A stretch of 64,000 nucleotides of DNA, taken from the NCBI RefSeq assembly GCF_050003625.1, contig NC_134397.1:219542537-219606536 (forward strand). Reading direction: 5' to 3'. Under the pieces are notes generated by a model that made no database searches, was not told where the DNA came from, and saw only the letters and a program-made list of their open reading frames with translations. Shown here piece after piece: positions 33,600-45,824 of the stretch. The position numbers and the translations under genes are program-made. The stretch's first letter is position 1; the number at the start of each line of letters is the position of its first letter. Source of the DNA: Haematobia irritans. Lineage: Eukaryota > Arthropoda > Insecta > Diptera > Muscidae.

Positions 33600-34248
33600 T
33601 ATCTACATACGCAAGTACCAGTTGCCGTTTAGCGTAACAGCGTGTTTGCGTGGGGAAACCATGGAAAACTTTTTGCACACACACACATACGCTTACAGAT
33701 CTGTGGGCCATATTTAAGAATATGTGGATATACTTTCACATTTATATACAAATGTGTTGGGATTTTTCATTTTTGAATAGCGAGTTTTGCTTTATTCTTT
33801 GGAAGTTTTACATGAGTTCGACATGTTTAGCCATCCACCATCATCATCATAATAATCATCGCCAATATATCCATGGGATGAAAGTATTTTCTCTTCGACT
33901 TTATAAATCCAATAATGTGCACTTGTCTCGTCGACATTTTCAACATTCGTTCCCATCATCATCGTCATGAGTTTAGAGGGGAGAAAAATGGAAAAAAACA
34001 AACTCACTCAGTTCTTAGTGGAACGGGCTAAGGATATTTTTTCTATATATATGTGAATAAGTGGTAATATATCCTCGCACATGTTTCCTTCTCGAATATA
34101 TATCATACCAGTACAGGAAGAAAAGTTATTATCCTTATACCATGAGATCACAGTAATGTGGGGAAAAAACAAATTTTTCAACGAAATTAGACCAAGGACA
34201 TTTTTTGGAAATTTCTATTCGCGGTAAAAATGTTTGCTTGACAGAATA
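33600..34248. other. Unassigned intronic DNA
   Basis: ATC-rich stretches near 33838-33860 and 33950; no gene recognised. Confidence 0.4.
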
Positions 34249-35080
34249 TCATATTATTTTTGTGATAAACATTGTCACATGCTCAAAAAAAAAAGTTTAC
34301 TTGGATCCAAAGATTTTGACCTTCTCTTAAGGATTTTGGCATTGATTCCGAGCTAAAGATTCGGCTTCTTTAAAATTAAAACATATTATTTTTGTGATAA
34401 ACATTGTCACATGCTCAACAAAAAATTACTTGGATCCAAAGATTTTGACCTTCTCTTAAAGATTTTGGCATTGATTCCGAGCTAAAGATGCGGCTTCTTT
34501 AAAATAAAGACATTTTTTAGCGACCTATCTGGCCTTAAATCTAGGATCAATAAAATTAAAATTAGGATTTAGATCTTATTTATCGAATTTTCATTTTCTT
34601 TTCGCCGTATATTAATGAAGCTATTCATGTGCAAACAAATGTCAGTTTAAAAATCCAAATTATTGCGGATATCTCAAAGTAAAAATGTTTTCTTATTTCC
34701 AAAAAAAAAAAACTTTAAACCAAAGATGCTAAAATAACAAAATAAGACATAGCCTATATTTGAAGCTTTTTTATCTTAAATCTAAAGATTCAATATTTCA
34801 GTTAATTTAATGAAGATTTCTTTAAATCAAAAATGTGTTTCTTTATTTTAAAGAAAATTTTCCTTAGTTCAAGGACATACGACTTTAACGGAGGGACGCA
34901 AATTTACAAAATTTGTGTCCTATCTTGAATGAAAAAATTTTTTAAATGAAGATTATAAACTTTGTTTTAATTGAAATGTCATTATTTTAAAGAAATTTGT
35001 CCTTAATATTTTGTAAATTGTACATCCTAAAATTTAGGTTGCATAATCTTTATTATCACGTAAATATTTTTTTCAGTGAA
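34249..35080 (+). mobile_element. CACTG-type MITE, near-complete, with 5' tandem duplication
   Basis: A ~131-bp block (catattatttttgtgataaa through gcttctttaaaat) at 34249 is repeated from about 34381. The body continues to TATTTTTTTCAGTG at 35080. It is the best reference for the copies at 13660, 30080, 31000 and 35960. Confidence 0.75.
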
Positions 35081-35229
35081 GCATGTAAAAAATAAAAATA
35101 AATATTAGCTCCAATTTTTTTTATTTTTAATTTTCAGGCTAATTTTATTTTGCCTGTAGCTCTTATAAATGATTTATTTATTTGCCGCCAATATCTCTTC
35201 TATAATGTAAAGAATATTAAATTTCACAA

Positions 35230-35316
35230 ATTATTTTAAAATTGTTCCTTTTGTCCGCACGGAGAATCGAACCACAGTCTATCGCTTTTGCAAGTCTATA
35301 CCCTATAACATACACT
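35230..35316 (-). mobile_element. tRNA-like SINE head candidate
   Basis: On the minus strand: a possible A-box region (tatagggtatagacttgc) and B-box-like ggttcgattctcc, spaced as in a tRNA. Body would extend toward 35090. Low certainty. Confidence 0.4.
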
Positions 35317-35633
35317 GGAGTCCTATACTCATCAATACACAAATATCGCTATAGTCATTAGTATACAAGTAACGCTTATAGGCATCTATTTATAGGCCAG
35401 AGTGTAATTCACACACAAGCGCATTTAAAGAAACTGCATTCGTTGCAAACGTCTGATATGCAAACGTCTGATACACTGGAGTCCTATACTCATCAATACA
35501 CAAATATCGCTATAGTCATTAGCATACAAGAAACGCATATAGCCATCTATTTATAGGCCAAAGTGTAATTCACACACAAGCGCATTTAAAGAAACTGCAT
35601 TCGTTGCAAACGTCTGATATTTAAATCATTATG
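35312..35633. repeat. 161-bp tandem duplication
   Basis: acactggagtcctatactc starts at 35312 and 35473; the copies differ at few positions. 'gcaaacgtctgata' is additionally repeated at the junction. Confidence 0.93.
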
Positions 35634-35959
35634 ACCTAAGCCGCTTTGCGATCAGGGAAAATGGACATGGTAGAAATTTTTCTATATATAGTGATGGGTT
35701 CGGAATTCATCCATCCCCCAAGTCAATCTGCTGTCCATTCATTTGTCATTCGCAAAATGGTGGTAGAAATTCGCAATACATCTTTATGAAGATTCGTGCA
35801 AGAAGTTTTTTTTGTCACATGGTAGAATGCTAGCCAGTTCGGCTAAAATCATATCAACTTAAGATAAGCTTCCATATTTACGTTTAGACAGATTTTCCGA
35901 TGCATGGTTTTATTACCCAATATTTTAGACAATCGTAATTTTTGTAAATTTTGAAAGAA

Positions 35960-36170
35960 GTCATTCAAGCACAGATGCCAAAGATGCGGCTTCTTTAAAT
36001 TCAAGACATCTTTTAAGCAGCTATTTGGCTCTCAAAATCTAGTCTCCATAAAATTAAAATTAGGATATAGATATCATCTAGCGAATTTTCATTATATTTT
36101 TGCGATATATTACAACTATTCATGTGGAAATATATGTCAGTTTAATCCAAATGGCGGGCATATTTGTTAT
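35960..36170 (+). mobile_element. CACTG-type MITE fragment
   Basis: gatgcggcttctttaaa...ctcataaaattaaaattaggat...gtcagttta matches 34480-34660. Confidence 0.65.
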
Positions 36171-36400
36171 TACAGGTACTTTGAGAATACCAAGTCCATT
36201 GTGATACCACAGACCGTGGACATTTCTTTTATCAATGAGTGCTACCCGATTCTATACATAACTGAATGATTAGGGACTTCCTTTTTAAGGCCAAGCACTA
36301 AGGGTGATTACACTATGTTTGAAAGCACTTAGATAAAATTAAAAAAAAGCAAAATGTGTTTGGGGTATATGTTACAGAAGCAGTTTTTTTAGGGTGTGGG
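36171..36400 (-). mobile_element. Diverged SINE tail plus ACATATATG repeat end
   Basis: 36195-36300 is a decayed family-S SINE (gtccattgtgataccacag, agtgctacccgattcta). It is followed by 'gtgtttggggtatatgttac', the end of the ACATATATG repeat. The segment 36171-36345 has a close relative at 38178-38317. Confidence 0.6.
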
Positions 36401-37529
36401 CTTGGTAAAACCCTCCAAATTTATATGAACACCTGTAAATTTTTTCATCATTACACATTCACTAGCGAATGACACCACAGTGCATTGCTCTAAACAGGTC
36501 TGTACGAAAAGTTATTATCCTTCTCCTTCCCTTACAAAAAAAAAATAAATAAATTCCTGGCAGCAAAAAAAGCAATCAACGCATCATGTTCCTTATTTTA
36601 CGATGCGGCTGAGATTTGTCTGTTTGTTTCTATTCCATTTCCGTCGTCTGTCCGTCTATCTGTCCGTCCCACTCTCCCTTCCGTTTATTTGTCTATAGCA
36701 CTTGTTTTGGTCTTGTATGTGGTAGTTTCTATCGTGCAAGTAGCAGCAAACGCATTGAGTTGATTTAAAAAGAATTATGATTCCAATACAGAAACGTGAT
36801 GTTAACAGAAATCCTGGTACTTTACTATCAATGCCATGCCTTCGCACCATCATGATCCTGACAGGAACAATTGAACATAAAGAATAAATACTAAAACACG
36901 CGTTCGCTAACACGTCAAAACCATTTAACGAGCTAAGGACTATGCATTATATTGGATTTGTGTGTGTGTGTGTATGCGAGCTTAAGGATAAATGTGTATG
37001 CCCTTTATAGAGGTACTTCATAACCCGAAAATGTTTGTGGATTTTTTTTATTTCATTTCTTGACTGTCATAATGTAATTGCTTTTAAATATTTGATACTA
37101 ATCCAGTTCACAAAAAACGAATCAGTACAAGTAGCACATATGGTTTTTCCATTCGTTTTTTTTTTGTTTTCGTGTCTGGATGTGGCAAAAAATATATGAG
37201 CATATTAGAATCGAAGTGATACATGTGGCCAATATATCATAAAACAAGTGGAATTTTATTTTCGGTAATATTTTCGAGGATAATAAATTTTTATGTTGTG
37301 TTTTTTTTAAGAGATTATGTTTTGTGCTACAGTTTTTTATTAAAGCTTACAATAGATTTTTATTTGTAATGCCTTTAAACTTTTGTACTCAGTATGGTAG
37401 TTTTATTGAAATCAATGAACTTTTAAGGACTCAAGCATACACTACTAAACCACGGATCTGAGATAGGTTGAATATCAGTCACCATGGATTTAAATCGTTA
37501 GGCTTTACATGAAAATTTTAAAGAAAGGT
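36401..37529. other. Unassigned intronic DNA
   Basis: Short (GT)n near 36958; otherwise nothing recognised. Confidence 0.4.
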
Positions 37530-37909
37530 TAGGTTAGGTGACAACTATTCTTGAATCGAATTACTGTCCACTTAGACCACTATAGGTTAGGTTAGGCTCA
37601 CTTAGACTATACAGTCCATTGTGATACCACAGTGGTGAATTTCTCTCTTATCACTGAGTGCTGCCCGACTCCAGGTTAAGCTCAATGACAAGGGACCTCC
37701 TTTTGATAGCCGAGTCCGAACGGCGTTCCACATTGCAGTGACACCACTTAGAGAAGCTTTGAAACCCTCAGAAATGTCACCAGCATTACTGAGGTGGGAT
37801 AATCCACCGCTGAAAAACTTTTTGGTATTCGGTCTTTTGGCAGGAATCGAACCCACGACCTTGTGTATGCAAGGCGGGCAAGCTAACCATTGCACCACCG
37901 TGGCTCCCG
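37530..37909 (-). mobile_element. SINE family S with extra tail piece
   Basis: 37583-37909 is a near-complete minus copy. It lacks 'tggcagcccgatgtatca' after the tail and has a small change near the B box (ggtcttttggcagg). 37530-37582 holds a second, diverged tail start (ggttaggttaggtgacaact). Confidence 0.87.
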
Positions 37910-38177
37910 AATTCTCGTTAACCATGAATATTTTCCTGCCTCACGAAAATGTTCTTGACTGTCGAATATAATTTTATCACGGAAATCACGGTGTCAGAAT
38001 AATCACGGAAATTATCCTGACACACCGATGAGACGTTTGTTGCGGTTGGAATTTAGAAGTGTGTGTGTTTTTTCGAAGTGCACACCTCTATTCTGGACCC
38101 CAAGAGATATTGGGACTCAAAATTTTCTCTAAGACCCTGAAGGTGTCCTTCATCAATTTATAACTAGGTTTGGTAGG

Positions 38178-38317
38178 GGGCATATTTGTTATTACAGGTA
38201 CTCTGAGAATACCAAGTGCTGCCCGATTCTATACAAATCTGAATGATTAGGGACTTCCTTTTTAAAACCAAGCACTAAGGGTGATTACACTATGTTTGAA
38301 AGCACTTAGATAAAATT
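38178..38317 (-). mobile_element. Diverged SINE fragment, sister of 36171-36345
   Basis: Shares 'gcatatttgttattacaggt', 'gaatgattagggacttcc' and 'gcacttagataaaatt' with 36171-36345, less an internal deletion. The two share both end points, so they are one duplicated segment. Confidence 0.75.
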
Positions 38318-38360
38318 TAAAATATTCAGAAAAAAAACCGATGAAATTTTTATGATTTTC

Positions 38361-40175
38361 TGCCGAAACTGCACGGACGAAAAAGACTGTTTTTCATATG
38401 TTTGGGTGTAAAAATTATATGTTTGGAAGTTAAATTTTTTTACACAATATTTTTAAGTGCAAGCATACAATATTCATAAACTAGCATAACATGTTTGGGA
38501 CATATATGTTAATATGTTACAACATATTATGTTTGGGACATAAAATTTATGCAAATATAATAGGTTTAGATACAAACATATATTAATTTAGAAATGTCCT
38601 ATAAACATATATTTGTTTAGAAATTATATACCCTCCACCATGGATTGCGTAGAAACTTCTACGAAAGACTGTCGTCCACAGTCGAATTACTTGGGTTGTG
38701 GTATCTTAAATCGTTTTCTAAATTGTGAGTTAGTCCATACGTGGTATATATTAGACAAAAAAGTTATGTATAGGTAAGTCTACAAATAATTACGAATCGA
38801 TATGGACTTTTGCACTGTACGTAGGAAGCCAGAATTGAAATATGGGGGTGGCTTATATGGGGGCTATATAGAATTATGCACTTGATATGGACCAATTTTT
38901 GTGTGATTGGGGATCGATTTATCCGAGGGCTATATATAACTATAGACCGATATGGACCTAGTTAGACATGGTTGTTAACGGCCATATACTAGCGCAATGT
39001 ACCAAATTTCAACTCACTCGGATGAAATTTGCTCCTCCAAGAGGCTCCAAAACCAAATCTCGGGATCGGTTTATATGGGAGCTATATATAATTATGGACT
39101 GATAGGAACCAATTCCTGCATGGTTGTTGGATACCATATACTAACATCACGTACCAAATTTCAACCGAATGGGAAGAATTTTGCTCTTCCAAGATGCTCC
39201 GGAGGCCAAATCTGGGGATCGGTTAATATGGGGCCTATATATAATTATGGACCGATATCGACCAATTTTTGCATGGGTGTTTGAGGCCATATATTAACAT
39301 CACGTACCAAATTTCAACTGAATCAGATGAATTTTGGTCTTCCAAGAGGCTCAGGAGGTCAAATCTGGTGATCGGTTTATATGGGGGCTATATATAATTA
39401 TGGACCGATATGGACCACTATTTGCATGGTCATTAGAGACTATATACTAACATCATGTACCAAATTTCAGCCAGATCGGATGAAATTTGTTTCTCTTAGA
39501 GGCTCTGCAAGCCAAATCGGGGGAACGGTTTATATGGGGGCTATATATAATCATGGACCGATGTGGACCAATTTTTGCATGGTTGTTAGAGACCATATAC
39601 TAACACTATTTACCAAATTTCAGCCGGATCGGATGAAATTTGCTTTTCTTAGAGGCCGCGCAAGCCAAATTTGGGGGTCCGTTTATATGGGGGCTATACG
39701 TAAAAGTGGACCGATATAACCCATTTGCAATACCATCCGACCTACATCAATAACAGCTACTTGTGCCAAGTTTCAAGTTGATAGCTTGTTTCGTTCGGAA
39801 GTGAGCGTGATTTCAACAGACGGACGGACGGACATGCTCAGATCGACTCAAAATTTCACCACGTCCCAGAATATATAACGTTATGGGGTCTTAGATCAAT
39901 ATTTCGATGTGTTACAAACGGAATGACAAAGTTAATATACCCCCATCCTATGGTAGAATGTATAAAAATGGAAGTTACCAATTGGTGCCTTAAAAATATA
40001 TATATACAAAGAAAATATCATTACAATATTTTTCTACCAGTTCATGCCTAATGTGAAATATAATATGTTTGAACAATACAAACAATATTTTGTTTGGACC
40101 AATTCGGAAAATATATATGCTTGAAGCAGAATGTGTTTGGGGTATATGTTACAGAAGCGATTTTTTTTTGATGAT
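38361..40175 (-). repeat. ACATATATG-type repeat interrupted by a Helentron-like element
   Basis: 38361-38624 and 39969-40175 match the reverse complement of 20903-20451, in order. The break falls where family A copy 2 is inserted. Confidence 0.8.
38625..39968 (-). mobile_element. Helentron/DINE-like family A, copy 2
   Basis: Opposite orientation to copy 1: starts ACCCTCCACCATGGATTGCG, has about five units of ~153 bp (marker 'ggatcggtttatatggg'), a short GTCY-complement tract (gacggacggacgg, ~39818) and ends cccccatcctatgg...tataaaaat. It lacks the terminal GC-rich palindrome and 'aacaagtatata' end of copies 1 and 3. Confidence 0.82.
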
Positions 40176-40345
40176 GTAGACATTGATCACAAAAATGTGT
40201 TCGCATATAGGCGGACGGATGGACAGACGCATATGGCTCAATCGTCTCAGGAGTCGGCGCGGAGCAATATTACCTCGTCTCCTGTTGGATGTTGCAAACA
40301 TTTACAGTAACTTATAAAACCCTGTTACGGAGTGTGGTATAAAAG
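40176..40345 (-). mobile_element. Helentron/DINE-like family C fragment
   Basis: gatcacaaaaatgtgttc, then gcggacggatggacagacg, ctcgtctcctg and 'ataaaaccctgttacgga' correspond to the reverse complement of 17070-17240. Confidence 0.65.
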
Positions 40346-41769
40346 CCCAGAGTATAAAAGCCCATCGAGTTTTCCATATCGCTCATGGGATTTTTCCGTC
40401 CCTCTAATAATTATTTAAGTAATTCCAAAATCCCATAGCATCTCGTTAAACAACGAATGACATTAAAAACTACTCACAATTAATGTTTCCACTTTTGGTT
40501 TATTCGAGTTTCTAATTTAACTAGTCAACGAAACTTTTTATCATTTGTCGAACAAGTGTCATTACTTCTCTTATATTGGTTTCACAGAATTTGTTGATGC
40601 GTTATCCTTAAATTGGAGCGCTTTACTATGACCCTATCTCTCACTGGTCGACCAGTAACGAAATACGAAAACCTGTAAAAGTTAAACTTGCGTTAACTCG
40701 CTTTTCAATTTACATATTTTCCTTTCCAATTAGTACGAGTTTGTACCTCCTGGTGGTAATGTGGTAAAATTACATTGTTAGCTAAAAGTGATTACATTTC
40801 ACTGCTATACTCGTAACTTCATTATTTTGAAACTGAAGTGAAACTTCACGTTTTCCCATTTGGGAGGACAACATGGCAACATCTGCAACTTAAGCAAACC
40901 TTTTTAATTTAAATGTAAGCATCAGGTGGTAGAAACCAAATAATGCCACAGGATGGATGTCCATGACAACATTGATCAACAATTTGAACTTGAGATGTAA
41001 AAGCATACACTCGAAAAATAATATTAGGTAGAGGAAAGTTACTACTTAAGAAAAGCGAAAGTAAGTGATAGGAAAAATACTATTAGGTAGAGGAAAATTA
41101 CTCCTTAAGCTAAGCAAAAGGAGAGGATAGGAACTCTGGTGTCAATAAGCACGGTGACAAGTGGTTATCGCCAAAGGCCCCTAATAAAATTGTGCTAGGG
41201 ATAACAAATCGAATATCAATCGTTATTTTGTAATCCTAAAATTCGTTTAATAACTTTTTTGACAATTGACTAATCTGTTTTTTTTTTCAGTATCCTCCAA
41301 CAATTTCACCGTCATTATCGGCAATATTGCCATGTGAAAGAGAACTGAAAAAGAGATTTACAATGACATTGTCAATAATGCACCATGTTGTTATTTTCCA
41401 TTGCAATTTTACCATTTTAGCGAAAAATCTCTCTAGACCCCCTCACATGATACGCAACACATTCTGCTCAACTCACACTAGGTTACAATAAATCAAACTA
41501 AAAAAAAATTCTAAATGAAAAAACCTGAACTATGACTTGTCGTATGAAATTTTCCTTGTAATAGCATTTTCCTGGATCCTTATCCTCACAACAAAGTCGA
41601 GAGTAATGCAGTCTGTCGCGTTCATTGTTGATGACGATGATGACTCGTCGTTGGAGCATCGTTCAAAGATTCTAAATGGAAATGAAAGTGCTGTGCTAAA
41701 GGTGGCAATGTTAGCATCGATTTATTTCATGTTATTATCATTTATTTTACCATTTTAACCTTTAGTCAT
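40346..41769. other. Unassigned intronic DNA
   Basis: A short direct repeat 'attaggtagaggaaa.ttact' at about 41024 and 41083. No gene recognised. Confidence 0.45.
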
Positions 41770-41922
41770 TTTTATACCCACCACCATAGAATGGTGACGG
41801 GGGTATAATAAGTTTGTCATTCCGTTTGTAACGCATCGAAATATCGATTTCCGACTATATAAAGTATATATATTCTTGATCAGGGAGAAATTCTAAGACG
41901 ATATAACGATGTCCGTCTGTCC

Positions 41923-41960
<38 letters not shown>

Positions 41961-43512
41961 TGTAATCACGCTACAGACTTCAATAATGAAGCAATCGTGC
42001 TGAAATTTTGCACAAGCTCGTCTTTTGTCTGCAGGCAGGTCAAGTTCGAAGATGGGCTATATCGGTCCAGGTTTTGATATAGTCCCCATATAAACCGACC
42101 TCCCGATTTGGGGTCTTGGGCTTATAGAAATCGTAATTTTTATCCAATTTGCCTGAAATTTGAAATCTGGAGGTATTTTAAGACCATAAAGAGATGTGCC
42201 AAAAATGGTGAGTATCGGTCCACGTTTTGGTATAGCCCCCATATAGACCGATCTCCCGATTTTACTTCTTGGGCTTATAGAAACCGCAGTTTTTATTCAA
42301 TTTACCTGAAATTTGAAATCTAGAGGTATTGTAGGACCACAAATACGTGTGCCAAAAATTGTGAGTATCGGTCCATATTTTGGTATAGCCTCCATATAGA
42401 CCGATCTCCCGATTTTACTTCTTGGGCTTATAGAAAACGCAGTTTTTATTCAATTTACCTGAAATTGGAAATCTAGAGGTATTGTAGGACCACAAATATG
42501 TGTGCCAAAAATTGTGAGTATCGGTCCATATTTTGGTATAGCCCCCATATAGACCGATCTCCCGATTTTACTTCTTGGGCTTATAGAAACCGCAGTTTTT
42601 ATTCAATTTACCTGAAATTGGAAATCTAGAGGTATTGTAGGACCACAAATACGTGTGCCAAAAATTGTGAGTATCGGTCCATATTTTGGGATAGCCCCCA
42701 TATAGACCGATCTCCCGATTTGGGGTCTTGGGAAACCGTAGTTTTTATCCAATTTGTCTGAAATTGGAAATCTAGAGGTATTTTAGGACCATAAAGAGGT
42801 GTGCCGAAAATGGTGAGTATCGATCCATTTTGGTATAGCCCCCATATAGACCGATTTCCCAATTTTACTTCTTGGGCTTCTAGAATCCGAAGTTTTTATC
42901 CTATTTGCCTGAAATTGGAAATCTAGAGGTATTTTCGGGTCACAAAGAGGTGTGCCGAAAATGGTGCGTATCGGTCAATATTTTAGTATAGCCCCCATAA
43001 GAACGATCTTCCGATTTAACTCCTTGGGTTTCTAGAAACCGTAGTTTTTATCTGATATGCCTGAAATTGTAAATATTCTGGTATTTTAGGCTCACAAAAA
43101 CGTGTATCGGATTAAGTTTTTATCGGTCCATTTGGTAATGCCTCCATATAGACCGACTTCACTTCTTGAGGGTGTAGAAGGCGCACTGATCATGAAAATT
43201 GTTTGAAACTCAATGTAAAATTTCCAGATTTTACTTCTACAGATTTAAGATTTCAAATCAAGACGTTATTTTATAATTTTCTTGCACACTTACAAGAGAT
43301 GTTAATGATTCCTCTAAACCTCAAACAAAAATGGTTCTTATAAATCCAGAATCTGATATAGTCCTCATAGGTGAAATCTTTAAATTTATCTTCGGGTTGT
43401 GTCCTCAAGTCCTCAAGCCCTCCTGAAATTTCAAAGGAAACCCTAATATTTGGTTCATGGTGGTGGGAATTTAAGATTCGGCCCGGCCGAACTTACTGCT
43501 GTATATACTTGT
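41770..43512 (+). mobile_element. Helentron/DINE-like family B, full length
   Basis: Left end TTTTTATACCCACCACCAT with inverted partner, then the block ending at a GTCT-rich tract (41912-41960). About eight internal repeats follow, with 'cgatctccc' at 42248, 42402, 42555 and 42708 (153-154-bp spacing). The right end has catggtggtggg, GC-rich palindrome (TTCGGCCCGGCCGAA) and ctgtatatacttgtt. Same plan as family A with largely different internal sequence. No ORF of a helitron protein. Confidence 0.82.
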
Positions 43513-44383
43513 TTTTTCTTCCGTGGTAGGGATTTGGCAGAAGACAACGCTACGATACACTTCTCGTAGTGAAACATTTTATCAAAGGGCAATGATTTGA
43601 GTTTTTTCTCTTTGCTAGAAAATGCATTGGAAAGAAATTGCGGAGCAATATAGCAATTTTTGCAGGATTTATTGGATGTTCAATGTATGAATGTGACATT
43701 TAATCGAATCGTTTAGCGGATACATTTTCTTTAAATAATAGGGTGAACTGAATTGGTCCCTCTTATGCTTTCGAATGTCTCTACATTAAAATTATGAAAA
43801 AGCCATAGTATGAAAAATTATGATTGTTATGCGCCTTGCCTTTCATAAAGTAGAATCGAATCGCCGATCTATATTGGTTTTCTTTAATTTTTCTTACTTC
43901 GACGGATATTCTCGCTACAACACACTGTAAATTTCATCCATCAGGATGGAATTTTGAAGACAAGGAGGTACGAAACTATAGCAAATTATTCTTGTAATAT
44001 TCTTGCCTCAGAATATTAGGCAAATTACTTATCAGATCTTCATACTATGAAATATAGTAAATGCTTGGACTTTGTGTTCAAAACCGGGGTTTGAATTTCC
44101 ACATGTACCCAGCAAAAAAAGTGTGCATCACATCTTAAGGCTCGATCCAAATTCATTGTTTAGGATGTGAATTAAATAATTTTGCGATATTTTGCTAAAT
44201 AAATAATTTTTATAATTTTTTATGATTTTTAATACATTCTAAGGCTTTTCTGAAAAGTCTGAATTAAAATATTTTGAAAAATTTGCAATATTTCTTGAAT
44301 GGATTTAGATCTTTTTTCGAAAAAATTTCATAATTGGTACCATTTTATTAATGCTTAATCTGTTTTAAACTTTTTTTAAATAA
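43513..44383. other. Unassigned intronic DNA
   Basis: Contains 'acccagcaaaaaaagtgtgc' at 44108, a motif shared with 24779; nothing else recognised. Confidence 0.4.
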
Positions 44384-44604
44384 AACAAGTAAGGAAAGTC
44401 TAAAGTCGGGCGGGGCCGACTATATTATACCCTGCACCACTTTGTAGATATAAATTTTCGATACCATATCACATCCGTCAAATGTGTTGGATGCTATATA
44501 TAAAGGTTTGTCCCAAATACCTACATTTAAATATCACTCGATTTGGACAGAATTTGATAGACTTTTACAAAATCTATAGACTCAAAATTTAAGTTGGCTA
44601 ATGC

Positions 44605-45169
44605 CAGGGTTGGCCTGTCACAAACTGTGACTTTTGCGACATACATTTGCGACGGTATAATACGTATGTCGCAAAAGTCGTAAACCTACTGTAAAAAAAC
44701 TAATTTTGAATAGAAGAAATCCTGAACATTTTTAAACTTAGTTTGACAGCATTCGCTGTGAGTTTCTGTAGAAATTTGTGAAAGTTTTCCCACGGTCAAG
44801 CCTATTTTCTTAGGTGGTATCGAAATTCCCGTTGATGAGTGTGCAAAATACCTTGGGGTTATATTGGACAGGAGACTGAATTTAAAGCTAAGAAAGGACG
44901 AGAAAATCCACGGTTACCCTGTACTCGTGCAAAAGCCAATAGGGAAAATGTGGGGACTGAAACCGAAAATTGTGAACATTCCTAAGAATTGAAACTTCTT
45001 CGCACATACAATCGCCTTGTATATCATCGAATTCGCTGCCTAGCTGACGCGGCTAAAGTATTTTGAGTTAGCGACTTTTGTTACTTTTTCTACATTTACG
45101 ACGCGTATGTGACGTTTACAACTTTGCGACAGTCGCAAACCTAAAAAAGTTTGATACAGACCATCTCTG
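44605..45169. mobile_element. hAT-like element, 565 bp
   Basis: Termini CAGGGTTGGCCTGT and, inverted, CAGAGATGGTCTGT, flanked by 8-bp near-identical GCTAATGC / GCTAATCC. The 8-bp duplication and CAGRG ends are hAT hallmarks. Subterminal 'tttgcgacatac' type motifs are repeated on both strands. No transposase; carries an RT fragment. Confidence 0.8.
44797..45060 (+). pseudogene. Non-LTR retrotransposon RT fragment inside the hAT-like element
   Basis: Reads IFLGGIEIPVDECAKYLGVI, then LDRRLNLK in one frame, and beyond it TVTLYSCKSQ in another, followed by stops and frame changes. The YLGVILD motif and the following segment are typical of the end of the RT domain in jockey/R1-type elements. Too short and broken to be functional. 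Confidence 0.75.
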
Positions 45170-45824
45170 GCTAATCCACTAGGGTGGAACACAATTTTAG
45201 TAAAAAAATATCTGAAACATTTAAATCTGAAGCAATTTTAAGGAAACTTGGGAAATGTTTATTTATGATTTATCGCTCGATATATATGTGTTACAAGTTT
45301 AGGAAAATTAGAGTCATTTTTACAACTTTTCGACTAAGCAGGAAAATGTTGGTATTTTGACCATTTTTGACGAAATCAGAAATACATATATATGGGAGCT
45401 ATATCGAAATCTGAACCGATTTCAATCAAATTTGGCACACATGACTATACTACCAATTGTACTCCTTGTGCAAAATTTTAAATCTAACCGGGATAAAACT
45501 CTGGCTTCTGGGTCCATATAAATGCATATCGGGCGAAAGATATATATGGGAGCTATATCTAAATCTGAGTCGATTTCAACCAAATTTTGCACACTTGACT
45601 ATACGATTAAGTGTTATGTTTGTACAAAATTTCAAGCAAATCGGTATAACGCTCTGGCTGCTGGGTCCATATTATTGCATATCGGGCGAAAGATATATAT
45701 GGGAGCTATATCTAAATCTGAACCAATTTCTTCCAAAATCAATAGGGTTTTATTCTGACCCCAATTAGGAACTTGTGCCAAATTTGAAGGCGATTGGACC
45801 TAAATTGCGACCTAGACTTTGTTC

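Larger units (their letters stand above)
44384..45824 (-). mobile_element. Helentron/DINE-like family C, interrupted by hAT-like element
   Basis: Begins at its 3' end: aacaagtaaggaaag, palindrome-bearing gtcgggcggggccgac, then ataccctgcaccac. Internal repeats carry 'gggagct' at 45394, 45548 and 45701 (154 and 153 bp apart). Breaks off at 45824 before the GTCY-complement block. An insertion at 44605-45169 splits it. Confidence 0.8.
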
